From Caryophanales bacterium (lineage in GTDB: Bacteria; Bacillota_I; Bacilli_A; RFN20; CAG-826): a DNA stretch of 8,887 nt. A program made the translations under genes and the position numbers. Below are positions 1-7,740 of the stretch, piece by piece (position 1 is the first letter of the stretch; each line of letters opens with the position of its first letter). Under the pieces are notes generated by a model. That model ran no database searches, was not told where the DNA came from, and saw only the letters and a program-made list of their open reading frames with translations. The stretch lies in assembly GCA_022781015.1 (NCBI GenBank), contig JALEUF010000043.1, forward strand, positions 1 through 8,887. Reading direction: 5' to 3'.

Positions 1-744
1 GGACCACTTAATGTACGTTATACGGTTTTGTGTATGCCCGGACTTGTTAATAAAGTAAGCGGCGAACTCCAAGTTGGATCGCAGTTTGATGCAAGCTTAT
101 TTTCTAGCGATAACAAGCTAGAAAAGATATTCTCAAATGCATTCTCTTGCCCTGTAAAAATAGAAAATGATACCAAGATTTTAATGCAGGGCGAACTTGC
201 TAATGGGAATTTCGATAATTCGGAATTTGGAATGTTGACCTATGTTGATTATGGATTAGGTGGATGCTTTCAAAGCAAAGGTAATATCCTTTATGGATTA
301 AGAGGATATTCTGGCGAAATTGGAAGGGTAATGATAGAAAACGGAAGTTCTTATGCAAATATCGATGATTTGTGTTCTATTCGTTACCTAAAGGATAAGA
401 TTGAGCCTATATTAGGCTTTAGACCTCATACGGCCGACATTGTTTCTTCTTTTAACCAAGGTAATGAAAAAGTAAGGCAGATTGTACTAGAATCTGGATT
501 TAATCTAGGAATAGGTTTAGATAAAATCAATTCCGTGTTGGATTTAGATACAATTGTAATTTCCGGCAGGGTCAATGAATTCGGAGCTGATTATTTTGCC
601 GCTGTTAGAAAAGGGTTTGCTTCGATGAACGGCTGTTTGCTTAAATTTGGCTTGGATAATGAAGAAGCATTATTCCTAGGAGCAAAGCAATTAGGCATCA
701 CCTATATTTTCAATAACGCAGTCAAAAAAGAAGAAGTTTTGTAA
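1..744 (+). CDS. ROK-family protein, C-terminal part (5' end beyond window); probable sugar-responsive regulator or degenerate sugar kinase
   Basis: The reading frame is open from base 1, so the gene begins upstream; the TTG at 28 and ATG at 34 are internal and should not be taken as starts. 247 codons are visible. ROK landmarks in order are a PG turn at codons 13-14 (MPGLVN), END at 55-57 (the Asp matches the ROK catalytic/sugar-contact Asp), a Gly-rich DYGLGGC stretch at 83-89, YSGEIG at 103-108, and a late ISGRV segment near 187 resembling the family's 'IxIGG' strand. The zinc site usual in ROK proteins is missing: the GEIGH histidine is Arg109, and the following CxCGxxGC cluster is absent, leaving a single Cys at 124. 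ROK proteins are either cytoplasmic sugar kinases or NagC/XylR/Mlc-type repressors. The N-terminus that would show a helix-turn-helix lies outside the window. First visible gene of the oligosaccharide operon, so a regulator is my preferred reading, but a kinase for the released sugar cannot be excluded. Confidence 0.8.
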   Translation, partial: GPLNVRYTVLCMPGLVNKVSGELQVGSQFDASLFSSDNKLEKIFSNAFSCPVKIENDTKILMQGELANGNFDNSEFGMLTYVDYGLGGCFQSKGNILYGLRGYSGEIGRVMIENGSSYANIDDLCSIRYLKDKIEPILGFRPHTADIVSSFNQGNEKVRQIVLESGFNLGIGLDKINSVLDLDTIVISGRVNEFGADYFAAVRKGFASMNGCLLKFGLDNEEALFLGAKQLGITYIFNNAVKKEEVL

Positions 745-748
745 GGAG
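743..748 (+). promoter_or_regulatory. Shine-Dalgarno of the ABC ATPase gene
   Basis: AAGGAG overlaps the TAA stop of the ROK gene (742-744) and sits 5 bases before the ATG at 754. The overlap fixes the ATPase start and suggests the two genes share one transcript with coupled translation. Confidence 0.85.
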
Positions 749-753
749 TTTTT

Positions 754-2355
754 ATGGAAACATTAAGACTAGATCATGTTTGCAAAGTATATAAAGGAAA
801 GAAAAGGAAAGACCAAGATTTAATGGCCGTCAATGATTTCAATCTTTCGATAGAAGATAATGAATTCATTGTTTTCGTTGGACCTTCTGGATGCGGCAAA
901 TCCACAACTTTAAGAATGATTGCCGGATTAGAAGACATTACTAGCGGAGATCTCTATCTCGATGGAGAAAGAGTCAATGATGTCGAAAGCAATTTCCGTG
1001 ATATTGCCATGGTTTTCCAAAACTATGCCCTTTATCCTCATATGAGTGCTTATAAAAACATGGCCTTCGGTCTTAAAAACAGGCATGTTCCAAAAGAAGA
1101 AATTGATAGACGTATTAAAGAAGCTGCGAAAATCCTTTCGATTGAAGATATTTTAGATAGAAAACCAGGTGCAATGTCAGGTGGACAAAGACAGCGTGTA
1201 GCACTTGGAAGAGCGATAGTAAGGACTCCGAAAGTATTCCTTCTTGATGAACCTCTATCTAATCTTGATGCCAAATTAAGAGCATCTACTAGAGTTGAAA
1301 TATCTAGATTATACGAAAAGCTCCATACGACTTTTATTTATGTTACCCATGACCAAGTCGAGGCTATGACTATGGGTACTAGAATTGTTGTTATGAGAAA
1401 AGGCGTAATCCAACAAATAGACACTCCTTCCAATTTATTTGACTTCCCAAAGAATAGATTTGTTGCAGGCTTTTTAGGAACTCCTCAAATGAATTTCTTT
1501 GAAGCTAATTTAACTTATGTTAGCAAGCATGTAAATATTGATTTTGGCTCCTTTTCTATGAAACTCAAAAAGGAAGACCTAAGAGAAATAGATCATAATT
1601 ATCTAGATGGTAATACTCACAAAGCGATAATAGGTATCCGTCCTGATGATATTTCTATAAAAGAAAAGGGAATGTTCAAAGCTAAAGTCGGAATAAAAGA
1701 AATTCTTGGCAATGAAACTCTTCTTTACTGCAATTTAAACCTTGAAGAAGAAGGATCATTAAGAGATTCTCCTACTTCGATTGTAATCAAAAGCGATAGA
1801 AGCGAATCCATTAGTAATGGGGACACAATAGATATTGATTTCAATATCCATAAATTGCATATATTCGAAGATAATGAAGGCGAAAAATCCATAATGATTA
1901 CCCCAAGGGCCTCTTTAAATAAGATAAATGGTTATGTAAGTGTTGAAGGCAATAAACTCTTCTTCATCTTCAATCCACATTTAAAGATATGCTTAGATGA
2001 TATAGATGTTTCTACTCTTAATGAGCAATATCTAGATTCAATACATAGAGCAACTTTAGAATTTAATAAAGATGCCATTTCACTTGGCCAAACCGGAATA
2101 AAAGGGAAAGTAAAGGGCAAAGGAATGCTTAATGATAATAAGTATTCTAGAATCGAATTAGATGATTTGAATTCCAGCTTTTACGATGATGTGACTTGCA
2201 TATATTTAAAAGATGCAAAATTAAAAGAAGGGCAAGAGGTTTATTTAAATATTGATTCAAGCAAGATATCTTTAATTGGTGAAGACCACGTATCGATTTT
2301 CGATAAGAACACCAAGCAAATAACCTTAGAAAAATATCAAATAAAATCTAACTAA
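754..2355 (+). CDS. Sugar ABC transporter ATP-binding protein (MalK/MsmK/UgpC type) with extended C-terminus
   Basis: Cytoplasmic ATPase of a CUT1-type carbohydrate importer. All nucleotide-binding motifs are intact: Walker A GPSGCGKST at 43-51, Q-loop Gln89 in VFQNYALYPHM, signature MSGGQ at 141-145 (family usually LSGGQ), Walker B VFLLDEP at 161-167, D-loop SNLD at 169-172, and switch His199 in VTHDQ. The N-terminus METLRLDHV is typical, and the Shine-Dalgarno AAGGAG supports the ATG. After the ATPase domain comes a MalK-type TOBE/OB regulatory domain (about 240-385, with GIRPDDI at 294-300 and a closing IHKLHIFE at 365-372). Canonical MalK/MsmK proteins end near residue 370-385; this one continues about 150 residues to 533. 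The extra part contains a second TOBE-like closing pattern (VYLNI at 496-500, then VSIFDKNT at 513-520), suggesting a duplicated regulatory domain. Long MalK/UgpC homologues are known in Mollicutes, so this may be lineage-typical. It lies between the ROK gene and the mutase; its cognate permeases are not in the window. It may serve several importers, as MsmK/MsmX ATPases do. Confidence 0.95.
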   Translation: METLRLDHVCKVYKGKKRKDQDLMAVNDFNLSIEDNEFIVFVGPSGCGKSTTLRMIAGLEDITSGDLYLDGERVNDVESNFRDIAMVFQNYALYPHMSAYKNMAFGLKNRHVPKEEIDRRIKEAAKILSIEDILDRKPGAMSGGQRQRVALGRAIVRTPKVFLLDEPLSNLDAKLRASTRVEISRLYEKLHTTFIYVTHDQVEAMTMGTRIVVMRKGVIQQIDTPSNLFDFPKNRFVAGFLGTPQMNFFEANLTYVSKHVNIDFGSFSMKLKKEDLREIDHNYLDGNTHKAIIGIRPDDISIKEKGMFKAKVGIKEILGNETLLYCNLNLEEEGSLRDSPTSIVIKSDRSESISNGDTIDIDFNIHKLHIFEDNEGEKSIMITPRASLNKINGYVSVEGNKLFFIFNPHLKICLDDIDVSTLNEQYLDSIHRATLEFNKDAISLGQTGIKGKVKGKGMLNDNKYSRIELDDLNSSFYDDVTCIYLKDAKLKEGQEVYLNIDSSKISLIGEDHVSIFDKNTKQITLEKYQIKSN

Positions 2356-2413
2356 AATTAAGAAGTAAAATTTTGATATTTAATATTTTTTAATAAAGTG
2401 AAATAATATAGTT
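2356..2413 (+). other. AT-rich gap before the mutase gene; weak internal promoter possible, no Shine-Dalgarno
   Basis: This 58-base gap is the longest inside the operon. It contains a TTGATA (2373-2378, one base from the -35 consensus) and TAATAT boxes (2381-2386 and 2404-2409), but none of the pairs has normal 16-18 base spacing with good matches to both boxes. The short palindrome AAAATTTT (2367-2374) has no GC-rich stem and is not a terminator. No AGGAG-like sequence precedes the ATG at 2414. It could hold a weak internal promoter, but composition alone could explain what is seen. Confidence 0.25.
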
Positions 2414-3817
2414 ATGGAAAAGATAAAGTTTGGAACAGGCGGGTTTCGAGGAATAATAGGCGAAGCCTTCAACAAAGAAAACGTAAGGTTAGTAGCTGAG
2501 ACACTTTCTTTGATTATCGAAGAAGAAAATGCCAAAAAAGAAGTAGTGATTTGTTACGATAGAAGGAATTATTCCCCTGAAGCTGGATTAGAAATGGCCA
2601 AGGTTTTAGCTAGCCATAATATAAGAGTTTATCTATCAAATACCGACTCTCCAACACCTGCAGCAATTTATCATACGATGGCTAGAGATAATGATTATGG
2701 AATAATGATTACGGCTAGCCATAATCCATCTACTTTTAATGGGGTAAAACTTTTTACCAAAGGCGGTTATGATGCTGATGAAGCTTTTACCAAAAAAGTT
2801 GAAAAGAAAGTTGATTCAATTGCATCTATCCCTGAATTTAAGGATGAATGCTATTCTTTAATAACTAAATTTAATCCTCTTCCAGAATATATTTCTAATA
2901 TCCTTAAATTCTCAAAGAAAAAGTTAAACCACAACATCAAAGTTGCCTATGACAATATCTATGGGACTGGGATTGATTCTATCTTACCTATATTAAAAGA
3001 AATAGGAATCGAAGACCCATTGGTATTGAATCCAGAACACGATACTAATTTTGGGGGTAAGTTACCTAATCCAATTCCGTGTAACTTAAAAGATCTTATT
3101 AATATAGTTAAAGAAGATAAATATGATGTAGGTTTCTCTGCCGATTCAGATGCGGATAGACTTGCCGTAATTGATGAAAAAGGCAATTTTGTTTCTCCAA
3201 ATGAAACTATGGCATGCATTTATTATTACTTGGTTAAGGTTAAGGGAGAGAAAGGCGATGTAGTTAGAAACGTTGCTTCTAGTTTCCTTCTTGATGATTT
3301 AGCTATTGCCCTAGGTCAAAAATGTCATGAAGTTGATGTCGGATTTAAAAATGTAACTAGAGGCATGGCCGATACTAATGCTCTTTTAGGCGGCGAAAGT
3401 AGCGGGGGTCTTACAGTTAGAGGCTATCTAAAAGGGAAAGATACAACTTTTGCCTTAACATTATTCCTAAATATGATGGATGATATGGATAAACCAGTAT
3501 CTGAAATCGTAAAGGAAGTAAAAGAATTTGCCTCCTATAAATCATTTGAATTTGAATCTTTTGTCGAATATCCTTCTTCCAAAGAGAATTACATTGAAAA
3601 GTACCTAGAGAACAATAATCCTGAATTTGATATCCCTTTGTTAAAGAAAGAACACATTGATAGGAACTTCAAATATTATTTCTCTCCACATGAATGGGGA
3701 CTATTGAGATTATCTAATACAGAGCCTGTGTTAAGGCTATATCTAGAATTAGATAATAAGGATTTATTGATTAAAGAAGAAAGCCGTATCAAAGAATTCG
3801 TTTCTAGAATGGGTTAA
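2414..3817 (+). CDS. Alpha-D-phosphohexomutase (phosphoglucomutase/phosphomannomutase)
   Basis: Cytoplasmic enzyme interconverting hexose 1-phosphate and 6-phosphate, here most likely glucose 1-phosphate to glucose 6-phosphate. The four-domain family signature is complete at a normal length (467 aa): N-terminal FGTGGFRG at 6-13; phosphoserine loop TASHNPSTFNG at 100-110 with catalytic Ser102; metal loop DSDAD at 244-248 with Asp244, Asp246 and Asp248; sugar-binding loop GGESSGG at 326-332; and the C-terminal phosphate-binding loop RLSNTEP at 432-438. An in-frame TGA at 2399 and the position of the FGTGG motif confirm the ATG at 2414, although no Shine-Dalgarno is visible. The gene ends two bases before the GH94 phosphorylase, whose product, alpha-glucose 1-phosphate, is this enzyme's substrate; that favours phosphoglucomutase over phosphomannomutase. 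Sequence alone does not separate the two activities with certainty. Confidence 0.93.
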   Translation: MEKIKFGTGGFRGIIGEAFNKENVRLVAETLSLIIEEENAKKEVVICYDRRNYSPEAGLEMAKVLASHNIRVYLSNTDSPTPAAIYHTMARDNDYGIMITASHNPSTFNGVKLFTKGGYDADEAFTKKVEKKVDSIASIPEFKDECYSLITKFNPLPEYISNILKFSKKKLNHNIKVAYDNIYGTGIDSILPILKEIGIEDPLVLNPEHDTNFGGKLPNPIPCNLKDLINIVKEDKYDVGFSADSDADRLAVIDEKGNFVSPNETMACIYYYLVKVKGEKGDVVRNVASSFLLDDLAIALGQKCHEVDVGFKNVTRGMADTNALLGGESSGGLTVRGYLKGKDTTFALTLFLNMMDDMDKPVSEIVKEVKEFASYKSFEFESFVEYPSSKENYIEKYLENNNPEFDIPLLKKEHIDRNFKYYFSPHEWGLLRLSNTEPVLRLYLELDNKDLLIKEESRIKEFVSRMG

Positions 3818-3819
3818 AT

Positions 3820-6288
3820 ATGGATTTTAAATTAGAATTAGAACAATTAGAGATAGAGATAAAAAGCGCTTTAAAAAAGAAAGAAGCTTCTCTTCCTTCT
3901 TCCTCGTATTTTATAAAAGACGGGATATTATCTTTATCTTCTCCAATTTCTTTAACAAGAAAGCCATATTCGGTAGATGGGCTTACTTTATGGGCACTTC
4001 AAAATGGAAAGATATCCTTAAATGAATCTTCCTTCTTCCTAATTCCAGAAAACATTGATGGAGAGAATAATTTTCTTTCCTTCTTCCTAGGTATTAGAAA
4101 TGATGAAAGCTATATTCCATATTCATTATTTGATTTTAATAAGAACAATCTAGAAAAAGGAGTTACCCGTTATACTGTCTTTAAAGATGGATATGTAATT
4201 TACATATTAAAAAAGAACGGAATTAGATATGCCTCTAGAATAGGGCTAAGCAAGGATAAGGAATTATTAATTGAATGCAATGCTTCTAATAATTCCAAAT
4301 CAACTAGAAGTTTATATTCTTCGATGTATTTTAATCCAATGTTGATGCATTCAAATTCTTCTAGCATTGAAACTAAATGGTTTAAGAAATGTGAATATAA
4401 GCAAGGCGTGTATCATTTTGAAACAGTAGAAGATCTATCTAGAACAATTCATTTGAGCAATGAATATAACTATTCGTTTGCTATGGATAAAGAAGCAAAA
4501 GTAGATATAACTACCTCTAGATCCATCTATTGTGGTGGCAAAAACAATCGCCTAGAAGCATCTTCTAGTCTTATAAAAGGGGAGTTTTCCTCTTCTAAAC
4601 TTCTTACAGTTTTTGCAGATACTTCCATAGCAGGTGATATCATCAAATTCAATTTGAAACCAAATGAAGAAATTGAATTTGGTTATTGTTTAAGCAAGGA
4701 TATAAATAAAAAAGAATTACCTTATATAAAATCCTGTTTTGAATATATAAAAGATCATAATAATTTCTCTTCCATCCCACCATCTTTTAAATTTGAATTC
4801 TCTTCAAAAGAAGGAAAAAGGCTCTCTTCTTTTATGGAAAATTTAATCAAGCAGGTTCAATACTGTGCGACTTGCAAGAATTCAACTTTAATGATGCTTG
4901 GAGTCAGGGATATTTATCAAGCAATAGAAGCTCAGGTTATTTATTCTCCTATCGAAGCAAAAGAAAAATTACTAGACTGTTTAGGCTATTTAGATATTTC
5001 TGGACGTTCTCCAAGACAATTTGCCCATAAAGAAAATGGAGTTGACCACATTAGGATTGATTCGAGGGAATTTATTGATCAGGGCTTATGGATTATTGAT
5101 GCTTTTTATCAATATTTAGCGTATACAGGTGATTTCGATATCCTTTCTAAAGAAATTCCATTTATAAAGATAGATGGATCTATTGCCTATTGTTTGGAAG
5201 AAACTAGCTCAGTCTATGACCATCTTGATAGAATCATGTCTTATTTAGCATCCAATATAGATGAAGAAACTTCCTGTTTAAAAACTTTATATGGGGATTG
5301 GAATGATGCGATTGATGGACTAGGAAAATGTGAAGATGATTCTAAGTTTGGGAATGGCGTATCTTCAATGGCTAGTTTCCAACTATATAAAGCCCTTAAT
5401 TTATTCAAGGAGATTTCTTCTTATGCTGATAGCAAATCTTCAATCGATATAGATAAGACGATTTCTAGATTAGAAAAAGGAATTTTGGACAATATTATAA
5501 TTAAGAAAAACAATGAATATAGGATTGTTCACGGATGGGGTAATAATAAATCTTTCTACGTCGGTTCCTTTAATGATGTAGATAATAAAAATAGATATGC
5601 TCTTACTTCGAATGCTTTCTATTATCTTTCTTCGTTTGCTTCTAAATATCCTCTTTATTCCAAGTTCGCATTAGAGAATTATTCCCATTTAGAAGGAAAA
5701 TATGGTTTCCATACTTTTAATCCAGGATTCGATAAAGATGCAAAAGAAGTGGGACGTATAGTTAATTTGCCAATTGGTACGGCTGAAAACGCAGCGACTT
5801 ATATCCATGGGGCTATATTTGCAATCGATTCACTTTTTATTGCTAATGAACCTGTCTGGGCAATGAAAGAAATAATGAAGGTCTTGCCAATAAATCATGA
5901 ATTTATTACAACAACCCCATTTGTTATGCCTAATTCGTATTCCTATAATAAAGAATTGAATTTAGATGGAGATTCCATGAACGATTGGTTTACCGGATCT
6001 AGCTCGACTTTATTAAAATGTTTTGTTAGGAATATCTTCGGCTTTAATCCAAAATTAGATCATATAGAACTAAATCCGTCTTCTTATTCCCCATTTAAAG
6101 AATCTAGTCTAGGTTTGATCTATAAAGGTAAGGAAATTAGGATTAAACATGTTCAGGATAATTTAGGCCATAGGTGTTATTTAAATGGCAAGCTATTAGA
6201 AAATAACCTAGATACATTTAATAGAAATGTCAATCGCCTAGAATTTAAAGATATATTAGATACTAATTTAATTGAAATATTTGATTAG
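3820..6288 (+). CDS. GH94-family glycoside phosphorylase (beta-linked gluco-oligosaccharide phosphorylase, substrate uncertain)
   Basis: Predicted cytoplasmic inverting phosphorylase that cleaves a beta-glycosidic bond with phosphate to give alpha-sugar 1-phosphate. No signal peptide. The layout matches GH94: a beta-sandwich (about 1-315), linker helices (325-345), an (alpha/alpha)6 barrel (350-740) and a C-terminal beta domain to 822. Motifs: GVRDIYQ at 361-367; REFIDQGLWI at 416-425; GDWND at 492-496, where by comparison with cellobiose phosphorylase Asp496 should be the general acid; HGWG at 571-574; GTAENAATYIH at 653-663; PFVMPNSYSY at 700-709; DWFTGSSS at 722-729. Length (822 aa) resembles cellobiose or laminaribiose phosphorylases. 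However, the IDQGLW and GTAEN stretches differ from the DDxLW and KENG/KENA forms I remember for those enzymes, and recall the beta-1,2-oligoglucan (sophorose-type) branch, whose members are usually longer. Cellobiose, laminari-, sophoro- or other beta-glucosides remain possible. Start follows the mutase stop by 2 bases with no clear Shine-Dalgarno, so translation is probably coupled. The protein is unusually serine-rich. Confidence 0.88.
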   Translation: MDFKLELEQLEIEIKSALKKKEASLPSSSYFIKDGILSLSSPISLTRKPYSVDGLTLWALQNGKISLNESSFFLIPENIDGENNFLSFFLGIRNDESYIPYSLFDFNKNNLEKGVTRYTVFKDGYVIYILKKNGIRYASRIGLSKDKELLIECNASNNSKSTRSLYSSMYFNPMLMHSNSSSIETKWFKKCEYKQGVYHFETVEDLSRTIHLSNEYNYSFAMDKEAKVDITTSRSIYCGGKNNRLEASSSLIKGEFSSSKLLTVFADTSIAGDIIKFNLKPNEEIEFGYCLSKDINKKELPYIKSCFEYIKDHNNFSSIPPSFKFEFSSKEGKRLSSFMENLIKQVQYCATCKNSTLMMLGVRDIYQAIEAQVIYSPIEAKEKLLDCLGYLDISGRSPRQFAHKENGVDHIRIDSREFIDQGLWIIDAFYQYLAYTGDFDILSKEIPFIKIDGSIAYCLEETSSVYDHLDRIMSYLASNIDEETSCLKTLYGDWNDAIDGLGKCEDDSKFGNGVSSMASFQLYKALNLFKEISSYADSKSSIDIDKTISRLEKGILDNIIIKKNNEYRIVHGWGNNKSFYVGSFNDVDNKNRYALTSNAFYYLSSFASKYPLYSKFALENYSHLEGKYGFHTFNPGFDKDAKEVGRIVNLPIGTAENAATYIHGAIFAIDSLFIANEPVWAMKEIMKVLPINHEFITTTPFVMPNSYSYNKELNLDGDSMNDWFTGSSSTLLKCFVRNIFGFNPKLDHIELNPSSYSPFKESSLGLIYKGKEIRIKHVQDNLGHRCYLNGKLLENNLDTFNRNVNRLEFKDILDTNLIEIFD

Positions 6289-6294
6289 AAAGGA
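6289..6294 (+). promoter_or_regulatory. Shine-Dalgarno of the substrate-binding lipoprotein gene
   Basis: AAAGGA directly follows the TAG stop of the phosphorylase gene and lies 8 bases before the ATG at 6303. It supports that start and gives the lipoprotein its own strong initiation site on the shared transcript, as expected for a binding protein needed in excess. Confidence 0.75.
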
Positions 6295-6302
6295 ACTTCA
6301 AA

Positions 6303-7688
6303 ATGAAAAAAAGTACAATTTATCTAAGTCTTCCATTCGTCTTGCTTTCTACTGCGCTTGCTTCGTGTGGGCAAAAACAAGACGACTTAACTCAACTAAA
6401 TGTTGTTGTCTATTCAGCCGGTTGGGGTGATGAATGGATTAAAGATGTAGTAACCAAATGGGAAGAAAAGAATCTGGGTTACAAGGTTGATTTGACTGCA
6501 AAATATGAAGTCAACAATCTTATCAGCAAGCGTTTAGCTTCGTCTAAGAATACGGATGATTTATATATTTCTACTTCTTCTAGTTGGAAAACTTATGCCG
6601 CTACAAATAAGTTCATGGCTCTAGATGATTTGATGGAAGAAGAAGTTGATGGAGTAAAGTTCATCGATAAGGTTTCTAGTGAATACCGTTCTGATTTATA
6701 TTTTAAAGCTGCTAACGGAGAGAAACATGTTTACCGTTTGCCTTGGACAAATGGAATTGGCGGAATTTATTACAATGCCAAGATGTTTGAAACTAACGGA
6801 TGGGAAGTGCCTTCTACAACAGATGAATTGTTGAATTTGGTTAAGAATATTGTTTCTAATCCAGTTGCAGTTGAAGGCGATGAAACTACAGCAGTCAAAC
6901 CATTTGTGTTCTCTGGAACAAATACCGATTATTTCGATTATGGTATTTTCAATTGGTGGATGCAACTTGCTGGATATGATGCAGTTAAGAAGTTTTATAA
7001 CTATGATGGGCTAGAAAACTTTGATTTCAATAATCCAAGTTCACCATATCACGCATTAAAAGAAGTAGTTTCTTATTGGAGAGAGTTATTTGCTAGCAAA
7101 GATAATTATGTTTCTGGCTCTTTGAGTTTTAGTAAAGATCAAGCCCAAAATAGTTTCTTTAATGGCAGGGCAGCCATGATGTTTAATGGAGACTGGCTAT
7201 ATAATGAAACCCTTAATCTTGGTTCAAACTCTAATTTCGAAGTAAAGCTAATGAAAACTCCAAAGTTTAGCAATGCGAAAGAAGAGAATGTCGGCTATGT
7301 TATTGGCTCTGACCAATATATTGCAGTTCCTGCTACTAGCAAGAAAAAAGAATTAGCAAAATCTTTTATTAAAGAAATGGTTTCGAATTGGTCGTTATCA
7401 AATTTCACTAATAAATCACACGGTTTCTTGGCCTATAACAATAGCGATACTTCTTCGATTGATAAAACAAATACCTATGTTGCTTCTTGCTTAGAAACTA
7501 GGTCATCAATAACTAACAAATTGACCGATTATTCTTCTTCAAGAAAATACTTAGACGAAGAAATCAAAAATGCCTGGGTTGAATCTGGGAATAGACCATT
7601 CTTAGGATTACTGCAAAATGAATCCAAGACTGTCGAATCTTGCTTCCAGACAATATATGAAGCTGCAAAATTGGCTTTCAAATCCTAG
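6303..7688 (+). CDS. Extracellular sugar-binding lipoprotein of an ABC importer (solute-binding protein family 1)
   Basis: Membrane-anchored receptor that captures the sugar outside the cell and delivers it to the ABC permeases. The N-terminus MKKSTIYL plus a hydrophobic stretch and lipobox LASC (19-22) predict a type II signal peptide with lipidation at Cys22; the charged QKQDD linker follows. Mature length is normal for the family (461 aa precursor). Family-1 landmarks are an LNVVVYSAG first strand (32-40), the hinge segment PWTNGIGGIYYNAKMF (147-162), DELLNL near 174-179, and the FFNGRAAMMFNGDW motif (285-298). Many aromatic residues (for example DWLYNE, FNWWMQ, YSYSA-like positions around 209-220 and 296-301) are typical of oligosaccharide pockets, but the ligand cannot be read directly. 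Placement after the phosphorylase suggests the same beta-gluco-oligosaccharide is the ligand. It is the last gene before the terminator. No permease gene is adjacent, which is unusual because CUT1 binding proteins normally sit beside two permeases. Confidence 0.93.
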   Translation: MKKSTIYLSLPFVLLSTALASCGQKQDDLTQLNVVVYSAGWGDEWIKDVVTKWEEKNLGYKVDLTAKYEVNNLISKRLASSKNTDDLYISTSSSWKTYAATNKFMALDDLMEEEVDGVKFIDKVSSEYRSDLYFKAANGEKHVYRLPWTNGIGGIYYNAKMFETNGWEVPSTTDELLNLVKNIVSNPVAVEGDETTAVKPFVFSGTNTDYFDYGIFNWWMQLAGYDAVKKFYNYDGLENFDFNNPSSPYHALKEVVSYWRELFASKDNYVSGSLSFSKDQAQNSFFNGRAAMMFNGDWLYNETLNLGSNSNFEVKLMKTPKFSNAKEENVGYVIGSDQYIAVPATSKKKELAKSFIKEMVSNWSLSNFTNKSHGFLAYNNSDTSSIDKTNTYVASCLETRSSITNKLTDYSSSRKYLDEEIKNAWVESGNRPFLGLLQNESKTVESCFQTIYEAAKLAFKS

Positions 7689-7696
7689 TTAACTCT

Positions 7697-7740
7697 AATC
7701 GCTTAGGTTTATTTGCTTAAATAACTTAGGCGATTTTTTT
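7697..7740 (+). terminator. Intrinsic terminator closing the sugar operon
   Basis: A long hairpin starts 9 bases after the TAG of the lipoprotein gene. The outer stem pairs 7697-7707 with 7725-7735 (including two G-U pairs), a one-base bulge at 7708 follows, and an inner stem pairs 7709-7714 with 7719-7724 around the loop GCTT. The descending strand runs straight into seven T (7734-7740). There is no matching A-run on the left, so it should act only for + strand transcription. Confidence 0.92.

Noticed and set aside
28..36. TTG (28) or ATG (34) as the true start of the ROK gene
   Set aside because: The frame is open to base 1, and ROK proteins have at least 60 residues before the PG turn found at codons 13-14, so both are internal codons.
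1050..1274. Antisense ORF of 74 codons within the ABC ATPase gene
   Set aside because: It lies wholly inside a well-conserved gene, has no ribosome site and its translation resembles no family; it is a shadow of the ATPase coding frame.
1932..2120. Antisense ORF of 62 codons within the ATPase extension
   Set aside because: The sense frame here continues an uninterrupted protein with TOBE-like patterning; the antisense frame has no start signals or recognisable motifs.
2367..2374. AAAATTTT palindrome as a terminator or operator between the ATPase and mutase genes
   Set aside because: It is eight bases of pure A/T with no GC stem or extended symmetry, as expected by chance in such AT-rich DNA.
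2959..3219. Antisense ORF of 86 codons within the mutase gene
   Set aside because: It overlaps the metal-binding-loop region of a clearly real enzyme and shows no independent evidence.
3820..6288. Assigning the phosphorylase firmly as cellobiose phosphorylase
   Set aside because: The fold and catalytic motif fit, but several pocket motifs differ from the cellobiose-type forms that I remember, so only a family-level call is justified.
6696..6965. Antisense ORF of 89 codons within the lipoprotein gene
   Set aside because: The sense strand encodes core motifs of the solute-binding family here; the antisense product looks random.
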